64,000 nt of DNA from CBDIDH01 sp965277595 (GTDB lineage: Bacteria > Planctomycetota > Planctomycetia > Isosphaerales > Isosphaeraceae): positions 1,240,001-1,304,000 of the forward strand of contig CBDIDH010000002.1 of assembly GCA_965277595.1 (NCBI GenBank), in the 5' to 3' direction. The position numbers and the translations under genes were made by a program. Shown here one piece after another: positions 41,211 to 50,189 of this stretch (position 1 is the stretch's first letter; each line of letters starts with the position of its first letter). The notes below the pieces were generated by a model that did not search any database, was not told where the DNA came from, and worked only from the letters and a program-made list of their open reading frames with translations.

Positions 41211-42746
41211 ATGGCAAGACGTTGGAAATGGGTTGTCTGGGTAACTGGCTTTGGTCTGCTAGGTTTCGTCGTGCTGGCGATCGTGCTCGTCGTGAGGACG
41301 GCGACTCTAACATCGTCGCAACTCAAGGCCCCAAAACCATTAACCCTCAATTTCGACGTGACCGCCGCGGCCGAGCGACTCGCCGGTGCCGTTCAGGTCG
41401 AGACAGTCTCGCATGCGGGGGCGGGTCAGGCCGATTCGGCCAGGTTCGAACGCCTGATCTCGTTTCTGCGCAAGAACTTCCCCGAAGTCGATAGGAGGCT
41501 CGCCTGGGAAGTCGTGAACGGCGGCAACCTGATCCTGACCTGGACGGGTCACGAAAAAGGCCGCGACCCGCTGGTCTTGCTCGCTCACCTCGACGTCGTC
41601 CCCGCCGGAGGGCCCGCGCCTTCGCCAGGCAAGACGCGACCGGCCGAGGAAATACCCTGGAATGACCTCGCCTTTGCCGGGCGGATCGACAGCGGATTCA
41701 TCTGGGGTCGCGGAACCCTCGATGATAAAGTGGGGGTTCTGGCGATACTGGAGGCGATTGAAGCCCTGATCAAGACCGGGTATCAGCCCGAGCGGACCGT
41801 TTTGCTCGCCTTTGGCCGCGATGAGGAGGTCGGCGGTCGCGAAGGCGCGGCGGTCCTGGCGGATTTGCTGCAAAAGCGCGGGGTCCACGCCGCGTGCGTC
41901 CTCGACGAAGGGTCGTACGTGCTTCAAAAAATTGTGCCCGGGGTCTCGGCGCCCGTGGCCCCCGTGGGCGTCGCCGAAAAAGGGTTCGCGGATGTCGAGC
42001 TCGTCGTCGACGCGACCGGCGGCCATTCGTCGCAACCCCCGCCCCATACGGCGATTGGGATTCTAAGCCGGGCGATTAACCGGCTCGAAGACCATCCCCT
42101 TCCCGCCCGGATCGACGGGGTCACCGGCGCGATGATTGAAGATCTCGGCCCGGAAATGTCTTCCACCGGCCGCCTGATCGTGGCGAACCTCTGGCTCTTT
42201 CGTCCTCTCGTCGTTCGCGCCCTCGGGGCCTCGCCCACGACCAACGCCCTGATCCGAACGACGACAGCGGTCACCCTCATTCAAGGCGGCACCAAGGACA
42301 ACGTCCTTCCCAACTCGGCCCGCGCGATCGTCAACTTCCGGCTCTTGCCTGGCGATACCGGCCCCGCCTTGCTCGACCACGTCCGCCAGGCCATCGCCGA
42401 CCCGATGGTCCAGGTCCGCTTCGCCGACCCGACCCGCTATGTCGAAGTGACCGAAGCCTCGCGCGTCTCGCCGACCAATTCCCAAGCCTATCAACGACTT
42501 CAACTTGCGATCCGCCAGACCTTTCCCGACGCCGTCGTCGTCCCCTACGTCACGATCGGCGGGACTGACTCGCGCCGCTACGAAAACCTGACCCGCAACG
42601 TCTATCGATTCCTACCCGTCCGCCTCGAAGCCGCTGATCTCAAACGCATTCATGGCGCCTTCGAACGCATCTCTATCAAGCACTACGCCGAGGCCGTTCG
42701 CTTTTATGGCCACCTGATCCGCCAGTTTGACAACGCGGATCACTAA
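41211..42746 (+). CDS. M20-family peptidase with N-terminal membrane anchor (PM20D1/CPS1-like)
   Basis: 511 residues. One hydrophobic helix (VTGFGLLGFVVLAIVLVV) anchors it to the membrane. The zinc-peptidase body carries LLAHLDVVPAGG (His ligand), WGRGTLDDK (bridging Asp), FGRDEEVGG (catalytic Glu pair) and the segment GGTDSRRYENLTRNVYRFLP. The last resembles the 'GNTDSRxxxNLT..IYRFxP' of PM20D1-type proteins, in which the final metal His differs from that of classical M20. It likely hydrolyses peptides or N-acyl amino acids outside the cytoplasm. It converges with the PEP-CTERM gene; the two stop codons touch. Confidence 0.85.
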   Translation: MARRWKWVVWVTGFGLLGFVVLAIVLVVRTATLTSSQLKAPKPLTLNFDVTAAAERLAGAVQVETVSHAGAGQADSARFERLISFLRKNFPEVDRRLAWEVVNGGNLILTWTGHEKGRDPLVLLAHLDVVPAGGPAPSPGKTRPAEEIPWNDLAFAGRIDSGFIWGRGTLDDKVGVLAILEAIEALIKTGYQPERTVLLAFGRDEEVGGREGAAVLADLLQKRGVHAACVLDEGSYVLQKIVPGVSAPVAPVGVAEKGFADVELVVDATGGHSSQPPPHTAIGILSRAINRLEDHPLPARIDGVTGAMIEDLGPEMSSTGRLIVANLWLFRPLVVRALGASPTTNALIRTTTAVTLIQGGTKDNVLPNSARAIVNFRLLPGDTGPALLDHVRQAIADPMVQVRFADPTRYVEVTEASRVSPTNSQAYQRLQLAIRQTFPDAVVVPYVTIGGTDSRRYENLTRNVYRFLPVRLEAADLKRIHGAFERISIKHYAEAVRFYGHLIRQFDNADH

Positions 42747-43778
42747 TTAAGCCGATTTTTTCGACGACTTGAACCGCCAGGCCGTCGCCGTAAGTACCGA
42801 CAGCGCCACAACCCAGAGCGTTGACGCCCCTGGCTCGGGAACAACCTGCGCAGCCACGACCTGAGCGGCCGAGGTGCTCGACGCCGTTGAACCCGCCGCG
42901 GCCAGCGCCTGGTTCAAGGCCGAGGCCGCGGCGGGGCTGAATGTCGACGCGGGATCGAGCATCATCGCCAGATTCGCGTTGCGGGCGTCGATGTAATTGC
43001 CGGTCGTGTCGTAATTCTCACCCACTCCGAAGGCAAGCATCAGCTCATGGGAAATGTTATGCGCGACAATCCAGGCCAACTGGTCCACGGTCGTGGCCGA
43101 CTTCGCTTCCTGATCGATGAAGCTGAACCCATTGGCACCGATGTCGGTCATGCCGATCGCCGTCGGCAAGGCCGTCGGCACCGTGTTCGAGACCAGACTT
43201 AACGTATGTGCGGCCGGGACGTTGGGATCTCCCGTGAGCGCTACCGCCACGCCGCTCAGGCTGAACGTTTGCTCAACGTGCTGCATCACCGCTCCGGCAA
43301 AGGCAGCCTGTTGCGCGGGCGTTGGCGTACCACCAAAGAGGCCGCCGATCTGGTTGCTGTTATACCAGGGTTGAGCGCCTCCGCTGGTGATCAGAGCGGC
43401 TTCGGGATAGGGACCGGTTCCCAGGTTCACAAAGGCATCGGCTTGCACCGTCGAGGCGGGAGCCGGCGCGGCAACGGGAGTCGGCGCGGTAATTACCGGC
43501 GGCGGAGCGGTAGCGTAAACCTGGGGTGCCGCGACCACGGGGACGGCGACGGGAATCGGGGTCACGACGGGAGTTGGAACAGGTGCGTGATGATAGGAGG
43601 AAATGCCGCCGAGGGCGAGCCGCGACCGAAAGGAGTCGCTGTTCGACCACGACGGAAAACCGGTCGTCGCGTTCGCGGTCAGACCCCCCGCCGAGAGAAA
43701 GTCGGCCCCGGCCGGCGATCCGCCAAGCCATCCCACGAAGGCGACGAGACCCCACCCGATGCGCATCCTGGCGGACAT
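42747..43778 (-). CDS. PEP-CTERM protein with degenerate metalloprotease-like motif
   Basis: 343 residues. A signal peptide (LVAFVGWLGGSPAGA) starts it and a PEP-CTERM sorting tail ends it: VPEPGASTLWVVALSVLTATAWRFKSSKKSA has the VPEP motif, a membrane helix and a basic end. Such proteins are cut and anchored by an exosortase. Internally, AHNISHELMLAFGVGENYD recalls the HExxHxxGxxH zinc-protease signature, but the catalytic Glu after the first His is Asn and the third ligand is not clear. Either the protease is dead or the site is HELMLAFGVGE in another register. GGGAGG lies six bases before the start. No exosortase gene is seen in the window. Confidence 0.75.
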   Translation of the reverse strand: MSARMRIGWGLVAFVGWLGGSPAGADFLSAGGLTANATTGFPSWSNSDSFRSRLALGGISSYHHAPVPTPVVTPIPVAVPVVAAPQVYATAPPPVITAPTPVAAPAPASTVQADAFVNLGTGPYPEAALITSGGAQPWYNSNQIGGLFGGTPTPAQQAAFAGAVMQHVEQTFSLSGVAVALTGDPNVPAAHTLSLVSNTVPTALPTAIGMTDIGANGFSFIDQEAKSATTVDQLAWIVAHNISHELMLAFGVGENYDTTGNYIDARNANLAMMLDPASTFSPAAASALNQALAAAGSTASSTSAAQVVAAQVVPEPGASTLWVVALSVLTATAWRFKSSKKSA

Positions 43779-44014
43779 CGTGAACCTCCCTGTTCAACAT
43801 CTCTTCTTAAGCTGCGGACTCAAATGCGGCCGAACTCGCGTACCAGACAGGTCATGCGCCCATCCGTATCCAGCGAGCCGGCTCATCGTTGCAACGTTAT
43901 GCCAGATTTGTCAATCGCGACCTCTTGAAAATTTTTCCGAGGATTCCAATCGTCCAACGAGAGATCGCCGTCCGTAAATCCGTTGCATTCCGAAGAAATG
44001 TCGAGGAAGATCCC
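43779..44014. other. intergenic, no gene seen
   Basis: Upstream part of the rpsJ leader region and of the PEP-CTERM gene. AT-richer than coding DNA. Apart from the promoter at 44015 nothing is recognised. Confidence 0.4.
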
Positions 44015-44043
44015 TTGACTCGGGCCTTGGAAGCCTTTACCTT
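44015..44043 (+). promoter_or_regulatory. sigma-70-type promoter before the ribosomal cluster
   Basis: TTGACT (44015-44020) and TACCTT (44038-44043) are separated by 17 bases, a good match to the consensus. It lies 86 bases upstream of the rpsJ start and likely drives the ribosomal cluster. Confidence 0.5.
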
Positions 44044-44129
44044 CTTACTTTCCCGCCGGGCGAGCGGGGCGTTGATACAGAAATAAGGCCCACGGGTCAG
44101 CGGCTGTTTAGTTTGGAAGGGACGTACGA

Positions 44130-44462
44130 GTGGCGGGTACCAGCAACGAGCGGATACGCATCCGGATGGAGGCGTACGACCACACCATCCTTGACCAGTC
44201 GGCCAAAGACATCGTCGACACCGCCAAGCGCACCGAGGCCATCGTTCACGGCCCCATCCCCCTGCCGACCCGGATCGAGCGGTATACCGTGCTCCGGAGC
44301 CCGCATATCGACAAGAAGTCGCGTGAACAGTTCGAGATCCGCACGCACAAGCGTCTGATTGACATCGTTCAGCCGACCAACAAGACCATTGACGCCCTCA
44401 ACAAGCTGAGCTTGCCCGCGGGCGTCGACATCAAGATCAAGGCCGGACCTTCGGGGTCCTGA
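44130..44462 (+). CDS. rpsJ: 30S ribosomal protein S10
   Basis: 110 residues. RIRIRMEAYDHTILDQSAKDI and HGPIPLPT are diagnostic for S10, which binds the 16S rRNA 3' domain and takes part in antitermination with NusB. The start is a GTG at 44130 preceded by GGAAGGGA. It opens the S10-spc-alpha style cluster, but is separated from rplC by 470 bases. No tuf or rpsL gene is found upstream. Confidence 0.95.
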   Translation: MAGTSNERIRIRMEAYDHTILDQSAKDIVDTAKRTEAIVHGPIPLPTRIERYTVLRSPHIDKKSREQFEIRTHKRLIDIVQPTNKTIDALNKLSLPAGVDIKIKAGPSGS

Positions 44463-44506
44463 TCGCCTGAGAAAAACCAGAAGACGCCGCCGCGAAACGG
44501 CGGGGC

Positions 44507-44546
44507 GGCCCCGATCCTGTCCGGAAGAAAATCGGACAGTGGGGCC
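44507..44546 (+). other. RNA hairpin between rpsJ and rplC
   Basis: GGCCCC, then CTGTCCG (44517-44523), a nine-base loop, CGGACAG (44533-44539) and GGGGCC form a long imperfect stem. A smaller hairpin CCGCCG-CGAAA-CGGCGG (about 44488-44504) precedes it. There is no U-run, so an attenuator, an RNA-processing site or a ribosomal-protein binding site are all possible. Confidence 0.4.
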
Positions 44547-44932
44547 TTGCGAGGCGGGTCCCGCCCTCGGTAGGATCGGCATCGCTTTGCAAGAGATCGC
44601 GAGACAGACAACGACGGGACATCAACTCGGGGCGGTGTGACGGCCCGTGGCTTCTTTCAAGGCCCGGTGACCTGCCGCCCGGAAGACTTGACCGGCGACC
44701 TGCCTTCGGGTCCCTCAAACGGGGAGCCGGGGCGGAGGTCCGGTCGGATCGACTCGTCAACCCGACCCCAAATCAAAAGGGGCCGGGCCGGACGAGTTTG
44801 GGGTGGACGACTGGTTTGATACGGTCGGTCGAGCGGAGTGACGTGACTTTGGCAGACCCGGTTGGCCCTGGTTCGTTGAGAACCGGCTGACGGGATCAGA
44901 GCTTTAGACGGTTGGACGACGGAGTTTTGCGA
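44547..44932. other. long spacer before rplC, no gene
   Basis: No protein-like frame was found. GC-rich direct and inverted short repeats may continue the structured leader of rplC. No convincing promoter. Confidence 0.35.
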
Positions 44933-45574
44933 ATGCGCGTCGGACTGCTCGGCCGCAAAGTCGGCATGACCCAGATTTACACGGAAGACGGCACGGCCGT
45001 CCCGGTCACGGTTCTTGAATGCGGCCCTTGCACGGTCCTTCAGGTGCGGACCGAGGATCGCGACGGGTACACGGCGGTTCAACTCGGCTTCGCCGACAAG
45101 AAGCGCAAGAGTGCCTCGATGGCCGAACGCGGACACGCCAAGAAGGTGAACTCCGAGCCCAAGCGGTACATCCGCGAGATCCGCCAGGAGACCGCCGGGG
45201 ACGTCGGCGCGGTGGCCGAGGGGCAGACCCTCACCGTCGAGGTCTTCAACGAGGTCCCGCGGGTCGACGTGATCGGCACGAGCAAGGGACGCGGCTTCAC
45301 CGGTGTCATGAAGCGGCACGGTTTCAAGGGCCTTCGCGCCACGCACGGCGTGAAGCGAATGCACCGTCACCCGGGGTCGTCCGGCCCGAGCGCCGACCCG
45401 GCTCACACCCGCAAGGGGATTCGCAAGCCCGGTCACCACGGCCACGCCCGGATTACCGTGCGCAACCTCAAGGTTGTCCGGGTCGATCCGACGAACAACA
45501 TTCTGCTGGTCCGAGGCGCCGTGCCCGGCCCCAACGGCGGTTACCTCACGGTCTGCCAGACGAACAAGGTTTGA
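44933..45574 (+). CDS. rplC: 50S ribosomal protein L3
   Basis: 213 residues. VGLLGRKVGMTQIY opens it and the FKGLRATHGVKRMHRHPGS loop reaches the peptidyl-transferase region. The start at 44933 is chosen since the family begins just before 'GLLGRKVGMTQ'; the upstream in-frame codons have no support. An early assembly protein, it binds 23S rRNA. Confidence 0.95.
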   Translation: MRVGLLGRKVGMTQIYTEDGTAVPVTVLECGPCTVLQVRTEDRDGYTAVQLGFADKKRKSASMAERGHAKKVNSEPKRYIREIRQETAGDVGAVAEGQTLTVEVFNEVPRVDVIGTSKGRGFTGVMKRHGFKGLRATHGVKRMHRHPGSSGPSADPAHTRKGIRKPGHHGHARITVRNLKVVRVDPTNNILLVRGAVPGPNGGYLTVCQTNKV

Positions 45575-45730
45575 ACGAAGACAAAGTGAAACCGAGTCGG
45601 CCTTGGGCCGACGCGACCCCATAGTTGACAAGCTTTGAACCCGACCGCCTCCCTTTCGCCGTCCGCGTTGCCGGACCAAGCAAGCAAAGAGGAGGCGGGG
45701 CGCGACGAACGATCGGGAGCGGATGGAACG

Positions 45731-46468
45731 ATGTTGACCGTACCCGTGTTTAACCCCGCCGGCGAGAAGGTCGGCGAGGAATCGATTGACCCGGCCGACT
45801 TCGGCGGCGAGGTCAACAAGCAACTGCTTCACGACGTCGTCCTGATGCACCTCGCGGCGCGTCGGGTCGGCACCGTGAACACCCGAGGCCGCGCCGACGT
45901 CGCCGGTTCCGGCAAGAAGCTCTTCCGCCAGAAAGGGACCGGCAACGCCCGAGCCGGCTCGAAGCGGACGAACAAGCGGAAAGGTGGCGGTGTCGCCTTC
46001 GCCCGCCGGAACCGCGATTATCGCTACAATATGCCGAAACGATCGGTTCGCGCGGCGATCCGGATGGCCCTGCTCTCGAAGTTTCAGGATGGTCAGGCCC
46101 TGGTGATCGACGGCCTGAACCCTGGCGAGACGCCCAAGACCCGCGTCGTCGCCGCGGCGCTCCGGGCGATCCGCAGGCCCGACCTGACCGAGGCCGAGGC
46201 GACCGAATCGGTCGGCGAGACCAAGGGACGCGCCCTCGACCGGACGCTCGATCGCCGGACGATCCTCCTGGGTCTTCCCGCGGCCGATCCGGTTCTCTAT
46301 CGGAGTGCCCGGAACCTCGAAGGGGTGATGGTCGCGCCGGTGGCCGAGTTCAACACGTATGACGTTCTCAAGCAGCGCTATCTGCTGCTGACCCGCGAGG
46401 CGCTCGCCGCCTTGAAGGATCGGGTCAAGTCGAAGCCGAGTCGCCGGCCCGCCGGCCAGGAGAGCTGA
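45731..46468 (+). CDS. rplD: 50S ribosomal protein L4
   Basis: 245 residues, with the RRVGTVNTRGRADVAGSGKK and RQKGTGNARAGS extended loop that lines the exit tunnel. The ATG at 45731 (LTVPVFNPAG) fits the family start; a longer frame adds 32 unlikely residues. The C-terminus is about 25-30 residues longer than in Escherichia coli and is basic. L4 often represses its own operon, but no binding site is evident. Confidence 0.95.
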   Translation: MLTVPVFNPAGEKVGEESIDPADFGGEVNKQLLHDVVLMHLAARRVGTVNTRGRADVAGSGKKLFRQKGTGNARAGSKRTNKRKGGGVAFARRNRDYRYNMPKRSVRAAIRMALLSKFQDGQALVIDGLNPGETPKTRVVAAALRAIRRPDLTEAEATESVGETKGRALDRTLDRRTILLGLPAADPVLYRSARNLEGVMVAPVAEFNTYDVLKQRYLLLTREALAALKDRVKSKPSRRPAGQES

Positions 46469-46472
46469 ACCG

Positions 46473-46799
46473 ATGGTGACCCTTCGCCGACCGCCGACGT
46501 ACACCCGGTCCGGCCCCGTGCTGGAAGCCTATCAGGTCATCCTTCGCCCCTTGATCACGGAAAAGGCGACGCACCTCTCGGAACGGCACAACGCCTACAC
46601 GTTCGAGGTCAACCCGCTCGCCACCAAGACCGAGATCAAGCGGGCCGTCGAGGAGCTTTTCAACGTCAAGGTTGCCGACGTCCGAACCCAGAACCGTCGC
46701 GGGAAGGCCCGCCGGTATCGGCTCAAGGTCGGCCGGATGCGGAACTGGAAGAAGGCGATCGTGGCGCTTCATGGCGATTATCGGATCGATTTCTATTGA
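46473..46799 (+). CDS. rplW: 50S ribosomal protein L23
   Basis: 108 residues with VILRPLITEKATHLSERHNAYTFEV, the L23 signature; it docks signal recognition particle and trigger factor at the tunnel exit. Four bases separate it from the L4 stop, so translation is coupled. The N-terminus has a short basic extension. Confidence 0.95.
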   Translation: MVTLRRPPTYTRSGPVLEAYQVILRPLITEKATHLSERHNAYTFEVNPLATKTEIKRAVEELFNVKVADVRTQNRRGKARRYRLKVGRMRNWKKAIVALHGDYRIDFY

Positions 46800-46914
46800 T
46801 CGATCCTGGAAACGCGGTCAATTGAGCAACACAACGGAGGGGGCGGATCGGCCCTCGGCGTCTCTCTGGACCCCTTGAGCATTTAGCCCCCGGCCCCTCC
46901 CGAAGGAATCTGAT

Positions 46915-47775
46915 ATGGGTATCCGTTACTACAAGCCGACCAGTCCCGGGCGGCGGAACGCCTCGGTCAGCGACTTCAAGGAACTGACCGACAAGAACAA
47001 GAAGCCCGAGAAGAGCCTCACCGAGCCGCTCAAGAAGACCGGCGGCCGGAACAACCAGGGGTTCATCACCGCCCGGCACCGCGGCGGCGGGCACAAGCGG
47101 ATGTACCGGATCATTGACTTCAAGCGCAACGATCACGACGGCCAGCCCGCCTCGGTGACGCACATCGAGTACGACCCGAACCGGTCAGCGCGGATCGCCC
47201 TGATTGTCTATCCCGACGGCGTCAAGCGGTACATCATCGCTCCCGAAGGGCTCAAGGCCGGGATGACCGTGACGAGCGGTCCGACCGCCGACCCCAAGGT
47301 CGGCAACTGCCTGCCGATGAGCAAGATTCCGACCGGTCAGATGATTCATAACCTCGAAATGCAGCCCGGCGGCGGGGCCAAGCTCTGCCGGTCGGCCGGC
47401 GTTGGCGCGACCCTGACGGCTCGCGAAGGGGACTGGGCGCAGATCACCTTGCCCTCGGGCGAGGTGCGCCGGATTCCTTCCGCCTGTCGGGCGACGATCG
47501 GGATCGTCGGCAATTCGGATCACATGAACGTCCGGCTGGGCAAGGCCGGTCGATCGCGCTGGTTGGGACGCAGGCCGCACGTTCGAGGCGTCGCGATGAA
47601 CCCGGTCGACCACCCGATGGGGGGTGGTGAAGGCCGGACCTCGGGCGGCCGACATCCTTGCTCGCCGACGGGCAAGCTGGCGAAGGGGGGCAAGACCCGC
47701 CGCCGCCGGAAGCCGTCGAACTCCGCGATCATTCGGCGCCGCCGGAGCGTCCGGTATGGCCAGTTGAAACTCTGA
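46915..47775 (+). CDS. rplB: 50S ribosomal protein L2
   Basis: 286 residues, with GGGHKRMYRIIDFKR and the C-terminal RGVAMNPVDHPMGGGEGR carrying the conserved His near the peptidyl-transferase centre. AAGGAA is five bases before the start. Confidence 0.97.
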   Translation: MGIRYYKPTSPGRRNASVSDFKELTDKNKKPEKSLTEPLKKTGGRNNQGFITARHRGGGHKRMYRIIDFKRNDHDGQPASVTHIEYDPNRSARIALIVYPDGVKRYIIAPEGLKAGMTVTSGPTADPKVGNCLPMSKIPTGQMIHNLEMQPGGGAKLCRSAGVGATLTAREGDWAQITLPSGEVRRIPSACRATIGIVGNSDHMNVRLGKAGRSRWLGRRPHVRGVAMNPVDHPMGGGEGRTSGGRHPCSPTGKLAKGGKTRRRRKPSNSAIIRRRRSVRYGQLKL

Positions 47776-47780
47776 TCGTT

Positions 47781-47936
<156 letters not shown>

Positions 47937-47948
47937 ATCTGAATCATC

Positions 47949-48230
47949 ATGGGACGTTCGCAGAAGAAGGGGCCGTACGTCGTCGAGCGGCTGCTCGAAA
48001 AGGTGTATCGGGCCGACAACTCGGGTAACCGCGACCCGATCAAGACCTGGTCGCGGGCCTGCACGATCGTGCCCGAGTTCATCGGCAAGAACTTCGCGAT
48101 CCATAACGGCAAGAACTTCATCAAGCTCTTCGTGACCGAAGACATGGTCGGCCACAAGCTCGGCGAGTTCGCCCCGACGCGGACCTTCCGCGGACACGGC
48201 GGCAAGGCGGGCAAGGGCGGCAAGCGTTAA
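47949..48230 (+). CDS. rpsS: 30S ribosomal protein S19
   Basis: 93 residues: RSQKKGPYVVERLLEKV at the start and HKLGEFAPTRTFRGHGGK at the end are diagnostic. It binds the 16S 3' domain near the A site. It follows rplB as in the standard S10 operon. Confidence 0.97.
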   Translation: MGRSQKKGPYVVERLLEKVYRADNSGNRDPIKTWSRACTIVPEFIGKNFAIHNGKNFIKLFVTEDMVGHKLGEFAPTRTFRGHGGKAGKGGKR

Positions 48231-48295
48231 GACAGGACCGACGGTCGGTCGGTTCGGTCGCTAGGTAGAGACGAGAAGGTGATGGGACCCCGGGC

Positions 48296-48679
48296 ATGAA
48301 TCCCTATTCCAACTACACAGCGCGGCATCGGTTCGCTCGCACGTCGGTGCGGAAGCTCCTGCCCTTGCTGGACCTGATCCGCAACAAATACGCGGACGAT
48401 GCGCTCGATATCCTCCGGTACATGCCGCATCGCGGGGCCCGGATGATCGAGCAGGTCGTCAAGAGCGCGATGGCCAACGCCGAGGACAAAGGGGTCCGCA
48501 ACGCGGGCGACCTTGTGATCACCGACGCCCGAGGCGACGGCGGCCCGATGTTCAAGCGGCTCATGCCGCGTGCCCGGGGGATGGCCTACATGGTCCGCCG
48601 CCGGAGCGCCCATATCAGCATCGGCCTGGCCGACCTGGCGGCGGTCCCCGCCGGTGGCCACGTCGACGATCAGGATTAA
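48296..48679 (+). CDS. rplV: 50S ribosomal protein L22
   Basis: 127 residues. YTARHRFARTSVRKLLPLLDLI and the C-terminal loop KRLMPRARGMAYMVRRRSAH match L22, whose beta-hairpin lines the exit tunnel. Confidence 0.95.
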   Translation: MNPYSNYTARHRFARTSVRKLLPLLDLIRNKYADDALDILRYMPHRGARMIEQVVKSAMANAEDKGVRNAGDLVITDARGDGGPMFKRLMPRARGMAYMVRRRSAHISIGLADLAAVPAGGHVDDQD

Positions 48680-48710
48680 ACCCCAAGACGAGACCGAGGG
48701 ACGCTGACCG

Positions 48711-49415
48711 ATGGGCCAAAAAATCCGACCGACCGGCTTCCGCGTCGGAATCATGGAGGACTGGCGGAGCCGCTGGTACGCCTCCAAGCATGAGTTCGCC
48801 GACCTCCTGGTCGAAGATTTCAAGGTCCGCAAGTTCATCAAGGGGAAGTACAGCTACGCGGGCATCCCCAAGGTCGAGATCGAACGGACCCGCGACGCGG
48901 TCAAGGTGATCCTCTTCACGGCGCGGCCTGGGATCATCATCGGCCGCAAGGGGGCGGAGGTCGAACGGCTCCAGGAAGAGCTTCAGACCCTCACCGGCCG
49001 GCGGATCGATATCAAGATTGAAGAAATCAGCCGCCCCGAGATCGATGCGCAACTGATCAGCGAAGACATCGCCGAACAGCTCCAAAAACGGTCGAGCTTT
49101 CGGCGGACGATGAAGCGCTCCCTGGAGCAGACGATGGACGGCGGCGCCCGAGGGGTCCGCATCCAGCTCTCCGGCCGACTCGGCGGCTCCGAGATGTCAA
49201 GGACCGAGAGCGGCAACCTGGGGTCGATTCCCCTCTCGACGCTCCGGGCCAAGATTGACTATGGCTTCGCCGAGGCAAAGACGGCGCAAGGTCATATCGG
49301 GATCAAGGTTTGGGTTAACCAAGGCGATTACCTGAAGACGGAGGGCGGCACCGATGGCCATGATGCCCAAGCGGGTCAAGTACCGAAAAAGCCAAAAAGG
49401 CCGCGTAAGAGGTAA
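48711..49415 (+). CDS. rpsC: 30S ribosomal protein S3
   Basis: 234 residues with the KH domain (VILFTARPGIIIGRKGAEVERL) and the S3 C-terminal domain (GVRIQLSGRLGGSEMSRTE). It shapes the mRNA entry site. The last 20 codons overlap the start of rplP by 62 bases, in another frame; the tail GGTDGHDAQAGQVPKKPKRP is lysine-rich. Confidence 0.95.
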   Translation: MGQKIRPTGFRVGIMEDWRSRWYASKHEFADLLVEDFKVRKFIKGKYSYAGIPKVEIERTRDAVKVILFTARPGIIIGRKGAEVERLQEELQTLTGRRIDIKIEEISRPEIDAQLISEDIAEQLQKRSSFRRTMKRSLEQTMDGGARGVRIQLSGRLGGSEMSRTESGNLGSIPLSTLRAKIDYGFAEAKTAQGHIGIKVWVNQGDYLKTEGGTDGHDAQAGQVPKKPKRPRKR

Positions 49416-49773
49416 CGCCACCCGAGGCAACTACGTTGCCTTCGGTGAGTACGGCCTCCAGTCGCTCGAACCGGGCAAGGTGAGCGCGGCGACGATCGAG
49501 GCCGGACGGGTCGTCGGCAGTCAGTCGGTCAAGGGGGGCGGCAAGCTCTATATCCGGATCTTTCCCCAGAAGTCGGTGACCTCCATCCCGGCCGAGACCC
49601 GAATGGGCAAGGGGAAGGGCGAAGTCGAGTACTGGGCGGCCGTCGTCAAGCCGGGCACCGTCCTGTACGAGCTCGCCGGAGTGAGCGAGGACCTCGCCCG
49701 AGCGACCTTTGCCCGGATCTCGCACAAGCTGCCGGTGAAGTGCCGGTTCGTGAGCCGAAGGCCGACGATCTGA
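49354..49773 (+). CDS. rplP: 50S ribosomal protein L16
   Basis: 139 residues, opening MAMMPKRVKYRKSQKGR and containing GYGLQSLEPG-like (here EYGLQSLEPGKVSAATIE) and FPQKSVTSIPAETRMGKGKG segments. Three in-frame ATG codons occur (49354, 49360, 49363); GGAGGG about nine bases before the first supports 49354. The overlap with rpsC is 53-62 bases. Confidence 0.95.
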   Translation: MAMMPKRVKYRKSQKGRVRGNATRGNYVAFGEYGLQSLEPGKVSAATIEAGRVVGSQSVKGGGKLYIRIFPQKSVTSIPAETRMGKGKGEVEYWAAVVKPGTVLYELAGVSEDLARATFARISHKLPVKCRFVSRRPTI

Positions 49774-49841
49774 CCGGATCGGTTCCGTCGACCGGTGTCG
49801 GACGCCTGAGTTGATTTGAGAGTTGAGGACACGAGACGATC

Positions 49842-50078
49842 ATGAGCAAGGCCGCCGAACTTCGCGACCAGAGCAGCGAGCAGCTTGAGCTTTTGCTCAA
49901 GGAGACGCAGCAAAACATCTTCCGGCTCCGCCTCCAGAGCGAGACCGAGCGGCTCGAAGCGCCGAGCGAGATCATCAAGGCGAAGCGCGAGATTGCCCGG
50001 ATCAAGACGATCCTTCGACTCCGCGAGATCGACGCCGAGCGGCAGACCGCCGCGCAGGCGACTGTCACCGCCTCGTGA
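49842..50078 (+). CDS. rpmC: 50S ribosomal protein L29
   Basis: 78 residues, helical: ELRDQSSEQLELLLKETQQN and REIARIKTILRLRE match L29, which sits at the tunnel exit beside L23. The C-terminal 10 residues are an extension. Confidence 0.92.
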   Translation: MSKAAELRDQSSEQLELLLKETQQNIFRLRLQSETERLEAPSEIIKAKREIARIKTILRLREIDAERQTAAQATVTAS

Positions 50079-50189
50079 CGGATTTGAGTGAAACAAGAGC
50101 CCAAGGTCACGGACCGACCTTTTTGCCTGGAATCGCCCCCAAAGGCCCTCTTTTTGAGAGAGACGACCCGACCCGGTCAACTACCAGTC

